Positions 36,918 through 46,086 of a stretch of 64,000 nt of DNA are shown here, piece by piece (within the stretch, counting starts at the first letter, position 1; each line of letters begins with the position of its first letter). The position numbers and the translations under genes are program-made. The DNA lies in NCBI RefSeq assembly GCF_004327285.1, contig NZ_QJUI01000004.1:62001-126000 (forward strand), given 5' to 3'. This DNA is from Phytopseudomonas daroniae (GTDB lineage: Bacteria; Pseudomonadota; Gammaproteobacteria; Pseudomonadales; Pseudomonadaceae). The notes beneath the pieces were generated by a model. The model was not told the DNA's origin. It made no database searches and saw only the letters and a program-made list of their open reading frames with translations.

Positions 36918-39044
36918 TCAGAACTGGTACTCCACGCCCGCCCCCGCATACCAGGAACGCCCCGGCGCGGCCTCGTAGTAGCGATCATTGCCATCGCCAA
37001 CGATTACCGAGCCGACATACTGTTTATCCAGCAGGTTATCCAGGCGCAGGGTCTGGTGGGTCGTCCAGGAGCCGAGGTTCTGCTCGAAACGAGTACGCCA
37101 ATTGAATACCGCGTAACTCGGCGCAGCTTTTTCGGCGTTGGAGTCCTCGACGTACACCTTGCTGCGGTAGAGGCCTTCCAGCGCCGTACTGATGCCATCG
37201 ACGGGTTTCCATGCGAGTTCGCCGAACAGCGTGGTGCGGGGCACGCCGGGTAGATTGTTGCCCTTGTCGATGGTATCGCTGCCGGCGGCGAAGCGTGAAT
37301 CATAAGTGGCAGCCAGATAGGTGTAAGCCAGGGCTGCCGACCACTGCTCGCTGAACTGGCTCTCGACACCCAGTTCGAAACCGCGACGCAGGGTCTTGCC
37401 GGCATTCTGGTAGCTGGTACGCCCGCCGCTGTTTTCCAGCACGACGATTTCGTCATCGGTATTGATCTGGAATATCGCGGCGTTGATGCGAGTGCCTTCG
37501 GTAACACGCGCTTTCAGGCCGATTTCATACTGAGTGCTTTCAGATGGCTCCAACCCATAGTTGAAGCCCGCGTTGCCCTGGGAGTAAGCCAACTCGGCCT
37601 GACTCGGCGTCTCGAACCCCTTACCCACGCTGATGTAACCGTTCAGGTCGGGCGTAAACGCATAACCCAGACTGACCGAGGGCGTGGCCTTCTCGTAGCG
37701 TTTAGTGCCGCTATCGTCACCGTTGGCGCCGACGATGTACTTATCATCGACGTCCACCTCCACCGTGCTATAGCGCAGGCCGCCTTGCAGCGTCCAGTTG
37801 CCGAGCGTCCAGGTTGCCTGAGCGTAGGGATCAAGGCTGGTGACCGTATCCACTTCGTCGCGGCGCAACGCGCCCTTCACGCCGACTTGAGAGCCTGAGA
37901 AGTTTTCATAACCGCGGCGATCATCACGGCTCTGATCGTAATCCAGACCAAACACCAGGCGCAGATCACCCGCCACACCCTCTACCGGTTGTAGCCAGCG
38001 CACACTGCCGCCATGAAATTCGCGGTCAAAATCCACCACGCCACCGCTGTGGTTCGGATTTCCCTGTGGCCCTTCGGGAATGGCCAGATACTGGATCACA
38101 CTGCGTTTACCGGCATACGCCGTCAGCTGCAAAGTAGCCTCGCCAAAATAGCGCTCGTAATTGGCCCCTAGCTGCTGGTGGTCGATGCTCTTTCGAGTGT
38201 TATAGGTCAGCGCATTGGCAGTCACCGATCGCGGATCGGCCTTGTAAGCCTCCCATTCCTGCCCCAGCGGATCTTGCGTGCCGTTCTGCTCCAGGCTGCT
38301 GTAGATCAGCGCCAGCTTGCTGTCTTCATCCGGCCTGAAGTTGAGCTTGGCGAAGTTCTGGTCGCGGCGGGCCGAGCTATGGTCGCGGTAACCGTCGGTG
38401 TCCATCCGCGAAGCATCGAGCACGAAACCGACACCATCCGCTTCGCCTTCGGCTGTGAGGTGGTTGCGGGTCAGGCCGTCGCTGCCGATCAGCGTTTCCG
38501 CACCGATACGCGGCCGCCCGACACCGTCACGGGAGAACATCTGGATCACCCCGCCGGCATTGCTGCCATACAAGGTCGAAGCCGGGCCACGCAGCACTTC
38601 GATGCGTTCGGCGGTATCCAGATTGAAGGTCGCAGCCTGGCCCTGGCCGTCCGGCGTGCTGGCCGGGATTCCATCGGTGATCAGCTTCAGCCCGCGCACG
38701 CCGAAAGCCGAGCGAGCACCGAAGCCGCGGGAAGATATCTGCAGATCCTGGGCGTAGTTCTGGCGATTCTGCACCACCAGTCCCGGCACTCGCGTCAGTA
38801 CTTCCGAGGCATTGATACCCAACTGCCCGTCGCTGATCTGCTCCTGGCCCAAGCTGTCCACCGAGAATGGCAGGTCGAAGCTCTGGGTCGCGCTGCGCGA
38901 GCCAGTCACCACACTGGGGTCGAGCACGACCTTGCCGGCAGGCGCCGCCGCGTGTGACGTGCCAGCAACCGCGCAGCTGCACAGCAGGATGGCCTTGGCC
39001 AGTCGGGACAATTCGGGCAGTTGCGCAGGTGAGTTACAGCTCAT
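36918..39044 (-). CDS. pqqU: TonB-dependent outer-membrane receptor of the PqqU (YncD) type
   Basis: 708 residues from ATG 39044 (AGGATC upstream). A signal peptide (to about residue 33, SHAAA) is followed by a plug domain: EVLTRVPGLVVQNRQNYAQ, SSRGFGARSAFGVRGLKL, DGIPASTPDGQGQ and ERIEVLRGPASTLYG. A 22-strand barrel follows, ending in YAGAGVEYQF with terminal Phe. The plug blocks and the C-terminal LLDKQYVGSVIV and DRYYEAAPGRS match E. coli YncD/PqqU as I recall it. PqqU imports pyrroloquinoline quinone. It stands alone here, without pqq genes, regulator or inner-membrane partner. Confidence 0.85.
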   Translation of the reverse strand: MSCNSPAQLPELSRLAKAILLCSCAVAGTSHAAAPAGKVVLDPSVVTGSRSATQSFDLPFSVDSLGQEQISDGQLGINASEVLTRVPGLVVQNRQNYAQDLQISSRGFGARSAFGVRGLKLITDGIPASTPDGQGQAATFNLDTAERIEVLRGPASTLYGSNAGGVIQMFSRDGVGRPRIGAETLIGSDGLTRNHLTAEGEADGVGFVLDASRMDTDGYRDHSSARRDQNFAKLNFRPDEDSKLALIYSSLEQNGTQDPLGQEWEAYKADPRSVTANALTYNTRKSIDHQQLGANYERYFGEATLQLTAYAGKRSVIQYLAIPEGPQGNPNHSGGVVDFDREFHGGSVRWLQPVEGVAGDLRLVFGLDYDQSRDDRRGYENFSGSQVGVKGALRRDEVDTVTSLDPYAQATWTLGNWTLQGGLRYSTVEVDVDDKYIVGANGDDSGTKRYEKATPSVSLGYAFTPDLNGYISVGKGFETPSQAELAYSQGNAGFNYGLEPSESTQYEIGLKARVTEGTRINAAIFQINTDDEIVVLENSGGRTSYQNAGKTLRRGFELGVESQFSEQWSAALAYTYLAATYDSRFAAGSDTIDKGNNLPGVPRTTLFGELAWKPVDGISTALEGLYRSKVYVEDSNAEKAAPSYAVFNWRTRFEQNLGSWTTHQTLRLDNLLDKQYVGSVIVGDGNDRYYEAAPGRSWYAGAGVEYQF

Positions 39045-39444
39045 GGGCGTGATCCTTTCATTCTTCGGTGTACAGCGTTTTGCCGCGATCATCCGGATCG
39101 GGATGACTCTGGAGGCAACCCGACGCTTTCTGACAAAGCCTGCAAGGATACCTTAGCGACGCCATTGTCGGTCTTTCCGGCCTGACGTGCGACCCGCGGC
39201 CCAGAGCGCTTGTTCAAACAATATTTGGCCATAAACGGATGGTCGACTCGGCAAATCGCCTCCCCAGCACTACTCGCCGTGCCAGACTAAGCCAGCGGGC
39301 GCAGCCAGCAATAGCCGGAAAAGGTCGTAGCTTCCTTATCCGTAGAAAGGAGCCACTCGCCGGTATTGAAAGCCAATTCCGGGCTTGCCTTACGGGCGTT
39401 GTCCGGCAAAACTGCCGGCCTTCTGCCAGAGACTGGAGCCTGCC
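39045..39444. other. 400-base divergent intergenic region
   Basis: Between the divergent pqqU and eamA genes. It includes a short AT-rich patch around 39210-39235 with the palindrome TTGTTCAAACAA, a possible operator or promoter part. I see no gene, no terminator and no clear Fur-type 19-bp box. Confidence 0.4.
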
Positions 39445-40332
39445 TTGCGCCCTGCCGATATGCTGCGCCTTTTGCTACTCGCCGCGATCTGGGGCGCCAG
39501 CTTTCTATTCTTGCGTCTGGTAGCGCCCGTCATAGGCAGCATGCCGACAGCCTTTTTCCGCGCCACAATCGGTACGCTTGGTTTGCTGGCGATCCTGCTG
39601 CTGATGCGGGTGAAGTGGGACTTCCGCGGCAAGCTCGGCCTGTGCCTGCTGCTGGGGATGATCAACGCGGGTCTGCCGTCGGCCATGTACAGCCTGGCGG
39701 CGCTGGTGCTGCCGGCCGGTTACTCGGCGATCATCAACGCCACCACGCCGATGATGGGCGTGCTGATCGGCGCATTGTTCTTTGCCGAGGCGATGACGCT
39801 GATGCGCGCCGCCGGCGTGGCGCTTGGTTTGTTCGGCGTCGCCGTGCTGACCCGCAGCGGGCCGGTAGAACTGGATATCAACCTGCTTCTTGGTGCCCTC
39901 GCCTGCCTGGTGGCTACCGCCTGCTATGGCCTGGCCGGATTTCTCACCCGCCGCTGGATCGCCGGCAATCTGGACAATCGCCTCACCGCCTTCGGCAGCT
40001 TGTGCGGCGCCAGCCTGTTCCTGCTGCCACTGTTTGGCGCCTCGCTGGCGATACAAACACCGGCCAGCTGGGGCGGCTGGCTGGAGTGGTCGTCACTGCT
40101 GGCCCTGGGGCTGGGCTGCACGGCCTTCGCCTACGTGCTGTATTTTCGCCTACTCAACGACATCGGCCCGATCAAGGCCTCGACCACCACCTTTCTGATT
40201 CCGATCTTCGGGGTGCTCTGGGGAGCGCTGCTGCTCGACGAGCCATTATCCTGGGCACACCTGTACGGTGGCATACTGATCGCCATCGCCTTGTGGCTGG
40301 TGGTGCGCCCTACGGCAAAAGTCTCGCCATAG
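39445..40332 (+). CDS. EamA/DMT-family inner-membrane transporter
   Basis: Ten-helix drug/metabolite transporter with two EamA repeats: LLAAIWGASFLFLRLVAP near the start and ACYGLAGFLTRRWIAG at mid-protein. Each half ends in the typical helix pair (GVLIGALFFAEAMTLMRAAG, GVLWGALLLDEPLSWAHLYG). I chose TTG 39445 because GGAG lies 6 bases upstream, giving 295 residues; ATG 39460 is the main alternative. Substrate unknown (amino acids or metabolites in relatives). The frame is open to 39385 upstream without a ribosome-binding site. Confidence 0.85.
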   Translation: MRPADMLRLLLLAAIWGASFLFLRLVAPVIGSMPTAFFRATIGTLGLLAILLLMRVKWDFRGKLGLCLLLGMINAGLPSAMYSLAALVLPAGYSAIINATTPMMGVLIGALFFAEAMTLMRAAGVALGLFGVAVLTRSGPVELDINLLLGALACLVATACYGLAGFLTRRWIAGNLDNRLTAFGSLCGASLFLLPLFGASLAIQTPASWGGWLEWSSLLALGLGCTAFAYVLYFRLLNDIGPIKASTTTFLIPIFGVLWGALLLDEPLSWAHLYGGILIAIALWLVVRPTAKVSP

Positions 40333-40361
40333 GGACAGCGTATCGATTCGGTGGGCTTCAT

Positions 40362-40411
40362 GACGTAGGGTGGACGACGCTTCGCCTACGCGGCCCGATC
40401 CGTCCACCAAC
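40362..40411. repeat. Palindromic intergenic repeat C
   Basis: Contains GGTGGACG and, about 25 bases later, CGTCCACC, able to form a hairpin. Similar sequence recurs at 45466-45512 (GGTGGACGAAAAGAGCG) and, more weakly, at 44160-44192. Short REP-like family. Confidence 0.5.
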
Positions 40412-40417
40412 CTAGTC

Positions 40418-40466
40418 GTAGGATGGGTGCAACCCATCGGCAATTGATGGGTTTCACCCATCCTAC
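40418..40466. repeat. 49-bp palindromic repeat A, copy 2
   Basis: Exact reverse complement of 26406-26454. It forms the same long hairpin. It is followed, rather than preceded, by repeat B. Confidence 0.85.
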
Positions 40467-40483
40467 GGACTTGAAGGCGGAAG

Positions 40484-40620
40484 CGGCCTGTCGGTGACCC
40501 GCGTTGAACCATGGATCACGGCCTTCGGCCCCGGATTACGCCTGCGGCTAATCCAGGCTACATTCGTGCCATGGATCCCGTAGGCTGGATCGGGGCGCAT
40601 AGCCTAGCGAAGCGTAATCC
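40484..40620 (+). repeat. Compound intergenic repeat family B, copy 2
   Basis: Matches 26279-26405 along most of its length in the same orientation, with the palindromic core GGATTACGCCTGCGGCTAATCC split across the centre. It ends in GCGAAGCGTAATCC. With repeats C and A it fills the 351-base gap between eamA and cysK, which contains no gene. Confidence 0.7.
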
Positions 40621-40683
40621 GACATTTGGCCGGCACATCCAATACAGTTTTTGAGCGGCCGCTTACTCTTCGCAGCAGACGCT

Positions 40684-41658
40684 TTACTGCTGCAATTCCT
40701 GCTCGGTGAACAGATCACTGAACAGCATGCTCGACAGGTAGCGTTCACCGGAGTCCGGCAGGATCACCACGATGGTCTTGCCCTGCATCTCCGGCTTCTC
40801 CGCCAGGCGCACGGCCACGGCCATTGCCGCACCGCAGGAAATACCGCAGAGAATGCCTTCCTCGCGCATCAGGCGCAGGGCCATGACCTTGGCGTCTTCG
40901 TCGGTAACCTGCTCGACACGGTCAACCATCGACAGATCGAGATTCTTCGGCACGAAGCCGGCGCCGATACCCTGGATCTTGTGCGGACTGGGTTTGACCT
41001 CGTCACCAGCCAGGGTCTGGCTGATCACCGGCGAAGAAACCGGCTCGACCGCCACCGAAAGGATGGCCTTGCCCTGGGTCTGCTTGATATAGCGCGAAAC
41101 ACCGGTAATGGTACCGCCGGTGCCGACGCCGGAAACCAGCACATCCACCGCGCCTTCGGTGTCGTTCCAGATTTCCGGGCCAGTGGTTTTCTCGTGAATC
41201 GCCGGGTTGGCCGGGTTATCGAACTGCTGCGGCATGTAGTACTTGGCAGTATCGGAAGCGGCGATCTCCGCAGCCTTCTCGATGGCGCCCTTCATGCCCT
41301 TGGCCGGTTCGGTCAGCACCAGCTCGGCGCCCAGTGCCTTGAGTACCTTGCGGCGTTCCAGGCTCATGGAGGCCGGCATGGTCAGCACCAGTTTGTAACC
41401 GCGTGCGGCGGCGACGAAGGCCAGGCCGATACCGGTATTGCCCGAAGTCGGCTCGACCAGCGTCATACCCGGCTTGAGCACACCACGGGACTCGGCATCC
41501 CAGACCATGTTGGCGCCGATCCGACATTTCACGGAGTAGGCAGGATTGCGCCCCTCGATCTTGGCCAGGATGGTCACGCCCTTGGGCCCGAGGCGGTTGA
41601 CCATCACCAGAGGAGTGTTGCCGATAGCCTGTGCGTTGTCTGCGTAAATGCGGCTCAT
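40684..41658 (-). CDS. cysK: Cysteine synthase A (O-acetylserine sulfhydrylase)
   Basis: PLP enzyme that makes cysteine from O-acetylserine and sulfide. 324 residues from ATG 41658 (AAGGAA upstream). The Schiff-base lysine is Lys44 in [11 protein letters not shown]. The substrate loop is [12 protein letters not shown], and the phosphate-binding glycine loop is [11 protein letters not shown]. It is divergent from the DUF748 gene with 125 bases between. No sulfur-assimilation genes are adjacent. Confidence 0.95.
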   Translation of the reverse strand: MSRIYADNAQAIGNTPLVMVNRLGPKGVTILAKIEGRNPAYSVKCRIGANMVWDAESRGVLKPGMTLVEPTSGNTGIGLAFVAAARGYKLVLTMPASMSLERRKVLKALGAELVLTEPAKGMKGAIEKAAEIAASDTAKYYMPQQFDNPANPAIHEKTTGPEIWNDTEGAVDVLVSGVGTGGTITGVSRYIKQTQGKAILSVAVEPVSSPVISQTLAGDEVKPSPHKIQGIGAGFVPKNLDLSMVDRVEQVTDEDAKVMALRLMREEGILCGISCGAAMAVAVRLAEKPEMQGKTIVVILPDSGERYLSSMLFSDLFTEQELQQ

Positions 41659-41791
41659 GGTGTATCGGTTCCTTGTCATGACTGAGTCGATCAGACTATG
41701 CCCGATGCGCCAGGGCGTCCAGCGTCCGGAAGGTCGAACTCTGCGGACGCGATTGCAGTCCACCCAGACAACGCCTAAACGGATGCATCCG

Positions 41792-42865
41792 ATGAAACGC
41801 CGCTACAGCCTGCCACTCTGGATCAGCCTGGGTCTGCTCGCACTGGTGCTGGTCGCCCACGTCGCCCTGCCCTACGTGGTGCGCAACTACCTGAACGACA
41901 AGCTCGCCGACATGGGTGACTACCGCGGTCATGTCGACGATGTCGATCTGGCCCTGTGGCGCGGTGGTTACCAGATCAATGGCCTGCAAATCATCAAGGC
42001 CGACCAGGATCTGCCGGTACCCTTCGTCGATGCACCGCTGATCGATATTTCCGTGAGCTGGAACGCACTGTGGCGCGAGCGCGCCATCGTCGCCCGCGTA
42101 GTATTCGAGCAGCCCGAGGTGAACTTCGTCGACGGCAAAAACAGCGATGACTCGCAGACCGGTGAAGGCACCGACTGGCGCGAACAACTGAACAAGCTGC
42201 TGCCGATAACCCTCAACGAAGTGCGGGTAAACGACGGCACATTGGGCTTCTACAATTTCGGCACATCACCGCCAGTGAAGATCCAGGCCAACGCCATCCA
42301 GGCCAGCCTGTACAACCTGACCAACGTGGCCGACGAACAGGGCGATCGAGTCGCCCGTTTCGAAGGCAAGGCGCAGTTGCTCGACCATGCGCCACTGGAA
42401 GCCAGCGCGGTATTCGACCCCTTCCATAACTTCCAGGATTTCGAGTTCCGCGTGCGCGCCACCGGCCTCGAGCTGCCGCGCCTCAATGACCTGGCCAACG
42501 CCTATGGCAAGTTCGACTTCAAGAGCGGCAATGGCGATCTGGTGGTCGAGGCCTTCGCCGAGGATTCCCAGCTCAGCGGCTACATCAAGCCGCTGCTGCG
42601 CAACGTCGAAGTGTTCGACTGGCAGCAGGACGTGGAAAACGAAGACAAAGGCTTCTTCCGTTCCATCTGGGAAGCCGTGGTTGGCGGCGGCGAGAAAGTG
42701 CTGAAAAACCAGCGCCAGGATCAGATCGCCACCCGCGTGGAGTTGCGCGGCAGCACCCGTCAGCAGGATATCAGCGCCTTCCAGGCGTTCATCGGCATCC
42801 TGCGCAATGGCTTCGTCGAAGCCTTCAACAGTCGATTCGAACGTGGCGCCGCGGAAGAAGAATGA
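41792..42865 (+). CDS. DUF748 (AsmA-like) envelope protein
   Basis: 357 residues from ATG 41792 (ATG 41783 is an alternative three codons upstream). It has an N-terminal membrane helix (about 8-28, [24 protein letters not shown]) and a long beta-rich extracytoplasmic region: [18 protein letters not shown] near the start and [21 protein letters not shown] in the middle. The DUF748/AsmA-like superfamily includes bridge-like proteins in the inner membrane thought to serve lipid transport or outer-membrane biogenesis. This member is short compared with the large AsmA-like proteins. No close functional partner is seen. Confidence 0.75.
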   Translation: MKRRYSLPLWISLGLLALVLVAHVALPYVVRNYLNDKLADMGDYRGHVDDVDLALWRGGYQINGLQIIKADQDLPVPFVDAPLIDISVSWNALWRERAIVARVVFEQPEVNFVDGKNSDDSQTGEGTDWREQLNKLLPITLNEVRVNDGTLGFYNFGTSPPVKIQANAIQASLYNLTNVADEQGDRVARFEGKAQLLDHAPLEASAVFDPFHNFQDFEFRVRATGLELPRLNDLANAYGKFDFKSGNGDLVVEAFAEDSQLSGYIKPLLRNVEVFDWQQDVENEDKGFFRSIWEAVVGGGEKVLKNQRQDQIATRVELRGSTRQQDISAFQAFIGILRNGFVEAFNSRFERGAAEEE

Positions 42866-42900
42866 GTGCGTCCATTCAGTGACTGAATAAGTGCCCCGCG

Positions 42901-42930
42901 TTCACACCCACGACCCCGGCACGTTATAGT
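42901..42930 (+). promoter_or_regulatory. Sigma-70 promoter for the MoxR-VWA pair
   Basis: TTCACA (42901-42906), an 18-base spacer and TATAGT (42925-42930): five of six matches in each box. Predicted start near 42937, about 40 bases before the ATG at 42978. Confidence 0.6.
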
Positions 42931-42977
42931 CGCCATTTTCGCAACCGCCCTGCCCCTTGCTGCACGAGGATTACCCG

Positions 42978-43823
42978 ATGAAGTTCGAAGGCACACCGTC
43001 CTATGTCGCCACCGACGACCTCAAACTGGCGGTCAATGCGGCCATCACCCTACAGCGGCCGCTGCTGGTCAAGGGCGAACCCGGCACCGGCAAGACCCTG
43101 CTTGCCGAGCAACTGGCCGAATCCTTAGGCACGCGGCTGATCACCTGGCACATCAAGTCCACCACCAAGGCTCACCAGGGCCTGTATGAATACGATGCGG
43201 TCAGCCGCCTGCGCGATTCACAATTGAGCTCAGAGAAGGTTCACGACGTTCGCAACTACATCAAGAAAGGCAAGCTATGGGAGGCCTTCGAGGCCGACGA
43301 GCGCGTGGTGCTGCTGATCGACGAAATCGACAAGGCCGACATCGAGTTCCCCAACGACCTGTTGCAGGAACTCGACAAGATGGAGTTCTACGTTTACGAG
43401 ACCGACGAGACGATCAAGGCCAAACAACGGCCAATCATCATCATCACCTCGAACAACGAAAAGGAACTGCCGGACGCCTTCCTGCGCCGCTGCTTCTTCC
43501 ACTACATCTCCTTCCCGGATCGCCAGACCCTGCAGAAGATCGTCGATGTACACTACCCCAACATCAGCAACAGCCTGGTGGCCGAAGCCCTCGATGTGTT
43601 CTTCGATGTGCGCAAGGTACCGGGCCTGAAGAAGAAACCATCGACCAGCGAACTGGTGGACTGGCTCAAACTGCTGATGGCCGACAACATCGGCGAAGCG
43701 GTGCTGCGCGAACGCGACCCGACCAAGGCCATCCCACCACTGGCCGGCGCCCTGGTGAAGAACGAGCAGGATGTGCAGTTGCTGGAGCGCCTGGCATTTA
43801 TGGCGCGACGCGGCAATCGCTGA
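42978..43823 (+). CDS. MoxR-family AAA ATPase
   Basis: 281-residue AAA+ ATPase. Walker A is GEPGTGKTLLAEQLAE, Walker B is VVLLIDEIDKAD, and sensor 1 is IITSNNEKELPDAFLRRC. GAGGA lies before ATG 42978. MoxR ATPases act as chaperones that assemble or activate partner complexes and nearly always pair with a VWA-domain protein. The partner here is the gene at 44213, but the two are now separated by 389 bases that contain the dispersed repeat copy 2. Confidence 0.9.
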   Translation: MKFEGTPSYVATDDLKLAVNAAITLQRPLLVKGEPGTGKTLLAEQLAESLGTRLITWHIKSTTKAHQGLYEYDAVSRLRDSQLSSEKVHDVRNYIKKGKLWEAFEADERVVLLIDEIDKADIEFPNDLLQELDKMEFYVYETDETIKAKQRPIIIITSNNEKELPDAFLRRCFFHYISFPDRQTLQKIVDVHYPNISNSLVAEALDVFFDVRKVPGLKKKPSTSELVDWLKLLMADNIGEAVLRERDPTKAIPPLAGALVKNEQDVQLLERLAFMARRGNR

Positions 43824-43885
43824 AGACGAGTGGATAGCCATCCCATGGAGAACCGCGAAGCGTTTTCCACCGTCACCCCTGCCGT

Positions 43886-44152
43886 AGGGTCTGTTGACGT
43901 TTCAGCGCGAGCCGCGTTGCCGCGAGAAATCTCGCCAGGCTAGGCGGAGGACGCCGGTAATGGTCGCTCCCTTGCCAAGTCCTCCAACAACGCATGGCGA
44001 GATTTCCCGCGCAACCCGAAGGGCCGGGCCCGTTTTACCGCGATGCTGCGTTTCTCGCCGGCTCATTTAGCCAGCTAAACTTCGCGGCTCGTGCCTTGCC
44101 TCGCGGTAAAACGGGCTCCGGCACGGCCGTGCGTGAAACGTCAACAGACCCT
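43886..44152. repeat. 267-bp structured dispersed repeat, copy 2 (MoxR/VWA junction)
   Basis: Perfect 19-bp terminal inverted repeats, AGGGTCTGTTGACGTTTCA at 43886-43904 and its complement at 44134-44152. Internal stems are 43927-43937/43995-44005, 43946-43952/43979-43985, a perfect 15-bp arm at 44029-44043/44101-44115 and an apical hairpin at 44066-44071/44074-44079. A TA dinucleotide lies at each junction if the outermost A/T is counted as flank, but a target duplication is not certain. No coding capacity. Confidence 0.9.
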
Positions 44153-44212
44153 AAGGGCACGGTGGATAAAAAGAGCGTTATTCACCCTACGGGTAATCGG
44201 GAGATAGCAACC

Positions 44213-45391
44213 ATGCTGCTCAACCTGTTCAATGAGATGCGCGCCGCCAAGGTTCCGGTCTCCCTGCGCGAGCTACTCGACCTGATCGACGCACTCAAGC
44301 ACAACGTCGTGTTCGCCGACATGGACGCGTTCTACTACCTGTCGCGCGCAATCCTGGTGAAGGACGAGCGCCACTTCGACAAGTTCGACCGTGCCTTCTC
44401 GGCCTATTTCGACGGTTTGCAGAGTCTCGATCAGCACCTGGAGGCCCTGATTCCCGAAGAATGGCTGCGCAAAGAGTTCGAGCGTTCCCTGAGCGACGAA
44501 GAACGTGCGCAGATCCAGTCTCTCGGCGGCCTCGACCAGTTGATCGAAGAGTTCAAGAAGCGTCTGGAGGAACAGAAGGAACGCCACGCTGGCGGCAACA
44601 AGTGGATCGGCACCGGCGGCACCAGCCCGTTCGGCTCAGGCGGCTACAACCCCGAGGGCATCCGCGTTGGCGACGCGGGCAAGCGTCAGGGCAAAGCGGT
44701 CAAGGTCTGGGATCAGCGCGAGTACAAGAACCTCGACGACTCTGTCGAGCTGGGCACCCGCAATATCAAGGTGGCCCTGCGCCGCCTGCGCAAGTTCGCC
44801 CGCCAGGGCGCACAGGACGAACTGGATCTCGATGGCACCATCGACCATACCGCCCGGGACGGCGGCTTGTTGAACATCCAGATGCGCCCGGAGCGCCGCA
44901 ATACGGTCAAGCTACTCCTGCTGTTCGATATCGGCGGCTCCATGGATGCCCACGTCAAAGTCTGCGAGGAGCTGTTCTCCGCCTGCCGCACCGAGTTCAA
45001 GCATATGGAATATTTCTACTTCCATAACTGCGTGTACGAATCGGTGTGGAAGAACAACCTGCGCCGCAACGCCGAGCGCTTTTCCACCCATGACCTGCTG
45101 CACAAGTACGGTGCCGACTACAAAGTCGTATTTATCGGCGACGCCGCCATGGCGCCCTACGAGATCACCCAGGCCGGCGGCAGCGTCGAGCACTGGAACG
45201 AGGAAGCCGGCCACCTGTGGATACGGCGCTTCATGGAAACCTACAAGAAACTTATCTGGATCAACCCCTATCCACGCCAGACCTGGGACTACACCACTTC
45301 GACCGGCATCATCCGCGAGCTGATCAATGATCAGATGTATCCGCTGACCCTGCAGGGGTTGGAGGATGGGATGCGCTTTCTGGCCAAATAG
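44213..45391 (+). CDS. VWA-domain (CoxE-like) protein, MoxR partner
   Basis: 392 residues from ATG 44213 (MLLNLFNEMRAAKVPVSLRE). The upstream frame is open to 43994 but would be read from the inserted repeat. A helical N-terminal half is followed by a VWA domain from about residue 235 with an altered metal-site motif: LLLFDIGGSMDAHV, where DxSxS reads D-I-G-G-S. FIGDAAMAPYEI and a C-terminal WINPYPRQTWDYT follow. The paired MoxR ATPase plus VWA protein is a known chaperone-like unit whose client here is unknown. The Ser-to-Gly change is seen by eye in the second MIDAS position and could weaken metal binding. Confidence 0.88.
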   Translation: MLLNLFNEMRAAKVPVSLRELLDLIDALKHNVVFADMDAFYYLSRAILVKDERHFDKFDRAFSAYFDGLQSLDQHLEALIPEEWLRKEFERSLSDEERAQIQSLGGLDQLIEEFKKRLEEQKERHAGGNKWIGTGGTSPFGSGGYNPEGIRVGDAGKRQGKAVKVWDQREYKNLDDSVELGTRNIKVALRRLRKFARQGAQDELDLDGTIDHTARDGGLLNIQMRPERRNTVKLLLLFDIGGSMDAHVKVCEELFSACRTEFKHMEYFYFHNCVYESVWKNNLRRNAERFSTHDLLHKYGADYKVVFIGDAAMAPYEITQAGGSVEHWNEEAGHLWIRRFMETYKKLIWINPYPRQTWDYTTSTGIIRELINDQMYPLTLQGLEDGMRFLAK

Positions 45392-45465
45392 GGATTGACC
45401 GTTGTCCCGCCGGGCGAAAAACCTTGATCGCCGTCAGGGCTGCACAACCGTAGCCACCGAGGCTG

Positions 45466-45512
45466 GTGGACGAAAAGAGCGTCAGCTACGCGCCCGATCC
45501 ACCCGATCCACA
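45466..45512. repeat. Palindromic intergenic repeat C, second copy
   Basis: GGTGGACGAAAAGAGCG followed by CGCCCGATCCACC, resembling 40362-40411. It lies in the 127-base gap between the convergent VWA and DUF2937 genes. Confidence 0.4.
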
Positions 45513-45518
45513 TCCGCG

Positions 45519-46052
45519 TTAACGCATGCGCGGCTGCTGACGCTCGGATACTTCGCGACGATTACGGCGACGGAACGGCAAGGCCAGCAATAGCACGATG
45601 CTTTCCACTACCCAGGCGAGGAACAGCGCACAGGCGATACCCCAGGCGATTGCCTCGGGCGCCAGTAGCACCTGATAACGGTAGGCAGCATGGGTTTCCT
45701 GCAGCAGTTGCTCGTCCGCGCCGGTCGCCAGGTGCCAGACCTGCCTATACCAGGGCCCTTGCATGGCAAGCGACTCGCGCTGGAGCAGTTCGGAACGCTC
45801 GACCAGCAGGCCCACGCTGCGCGCGTCGCTCTGCATCACCGGGTCGCTGCTGCCGCGATAATGGCCGACCAGCCGCTGCAGATCGCCCTCGAAGAAGCGT
45901 CGCGCCGTTTCACGAAAGCCGCTCAGACTCTGCTCGGACTCCAGGCGATGGGCTTCGACGCGTTTGGCGTAGTCGTCGATGAAACCCGGCACCTGAACGC
46001 CCATCAACAGGCCCAGAGCGAACAACGCCAGACGCAGATAACTTCTTACCAT
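45519..46052 (-). CDS. DUF2937 inner-membrane protein
   Basis: 177 residues with one hydrophobic helix at the N-terminus (about 5-22) and a second at about 133-155. A soluble helical domain lies between them, probably periplasmic (e.g. GFRETARRFFEGDLQRLV). The C-terminus is a basic tail. The layout fits the DUF2937 family, whose function is unknown. It lies 34 bases downstream of the glutamine amidotransferase gene on the same strand, so the two may be cotranscribed. Confidence 0.7.
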   Translation of the reverse strand: MVRSYLRLALFALGLLMGVQVPGFIDDYAKRVEAHRLESEQSLSGFRETARRFFEGDLQRLVGHYRGSSDPVMQSDARSVGLLVERSELLQRESLAMQGPWYRQVWHLATGADEQLLQETHAAYRYQVLLAPEAIAWGIACALFLAWVVESIVLLLALPFRRRNRREVSERQQPRMR

Positions 46053-46086
46053 CCTTCCCCCGCGGCCCCGCCACGCGGGACGCTCG

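Noticed and set aside
43886..44152. TA target duplication of IS630/mariner type around the dispersed repeat
   Set aside because: TA flanks copy 2 but not copies 1 and 3, so the evidence is insufficient to name a transposase family.
43994..44212. N-terminal extension of the VWA protein through the repeat element
   Set aside because: Encoded by the inserted non-coding element; the native start MLLNLFNEM at 44213 fits the family.
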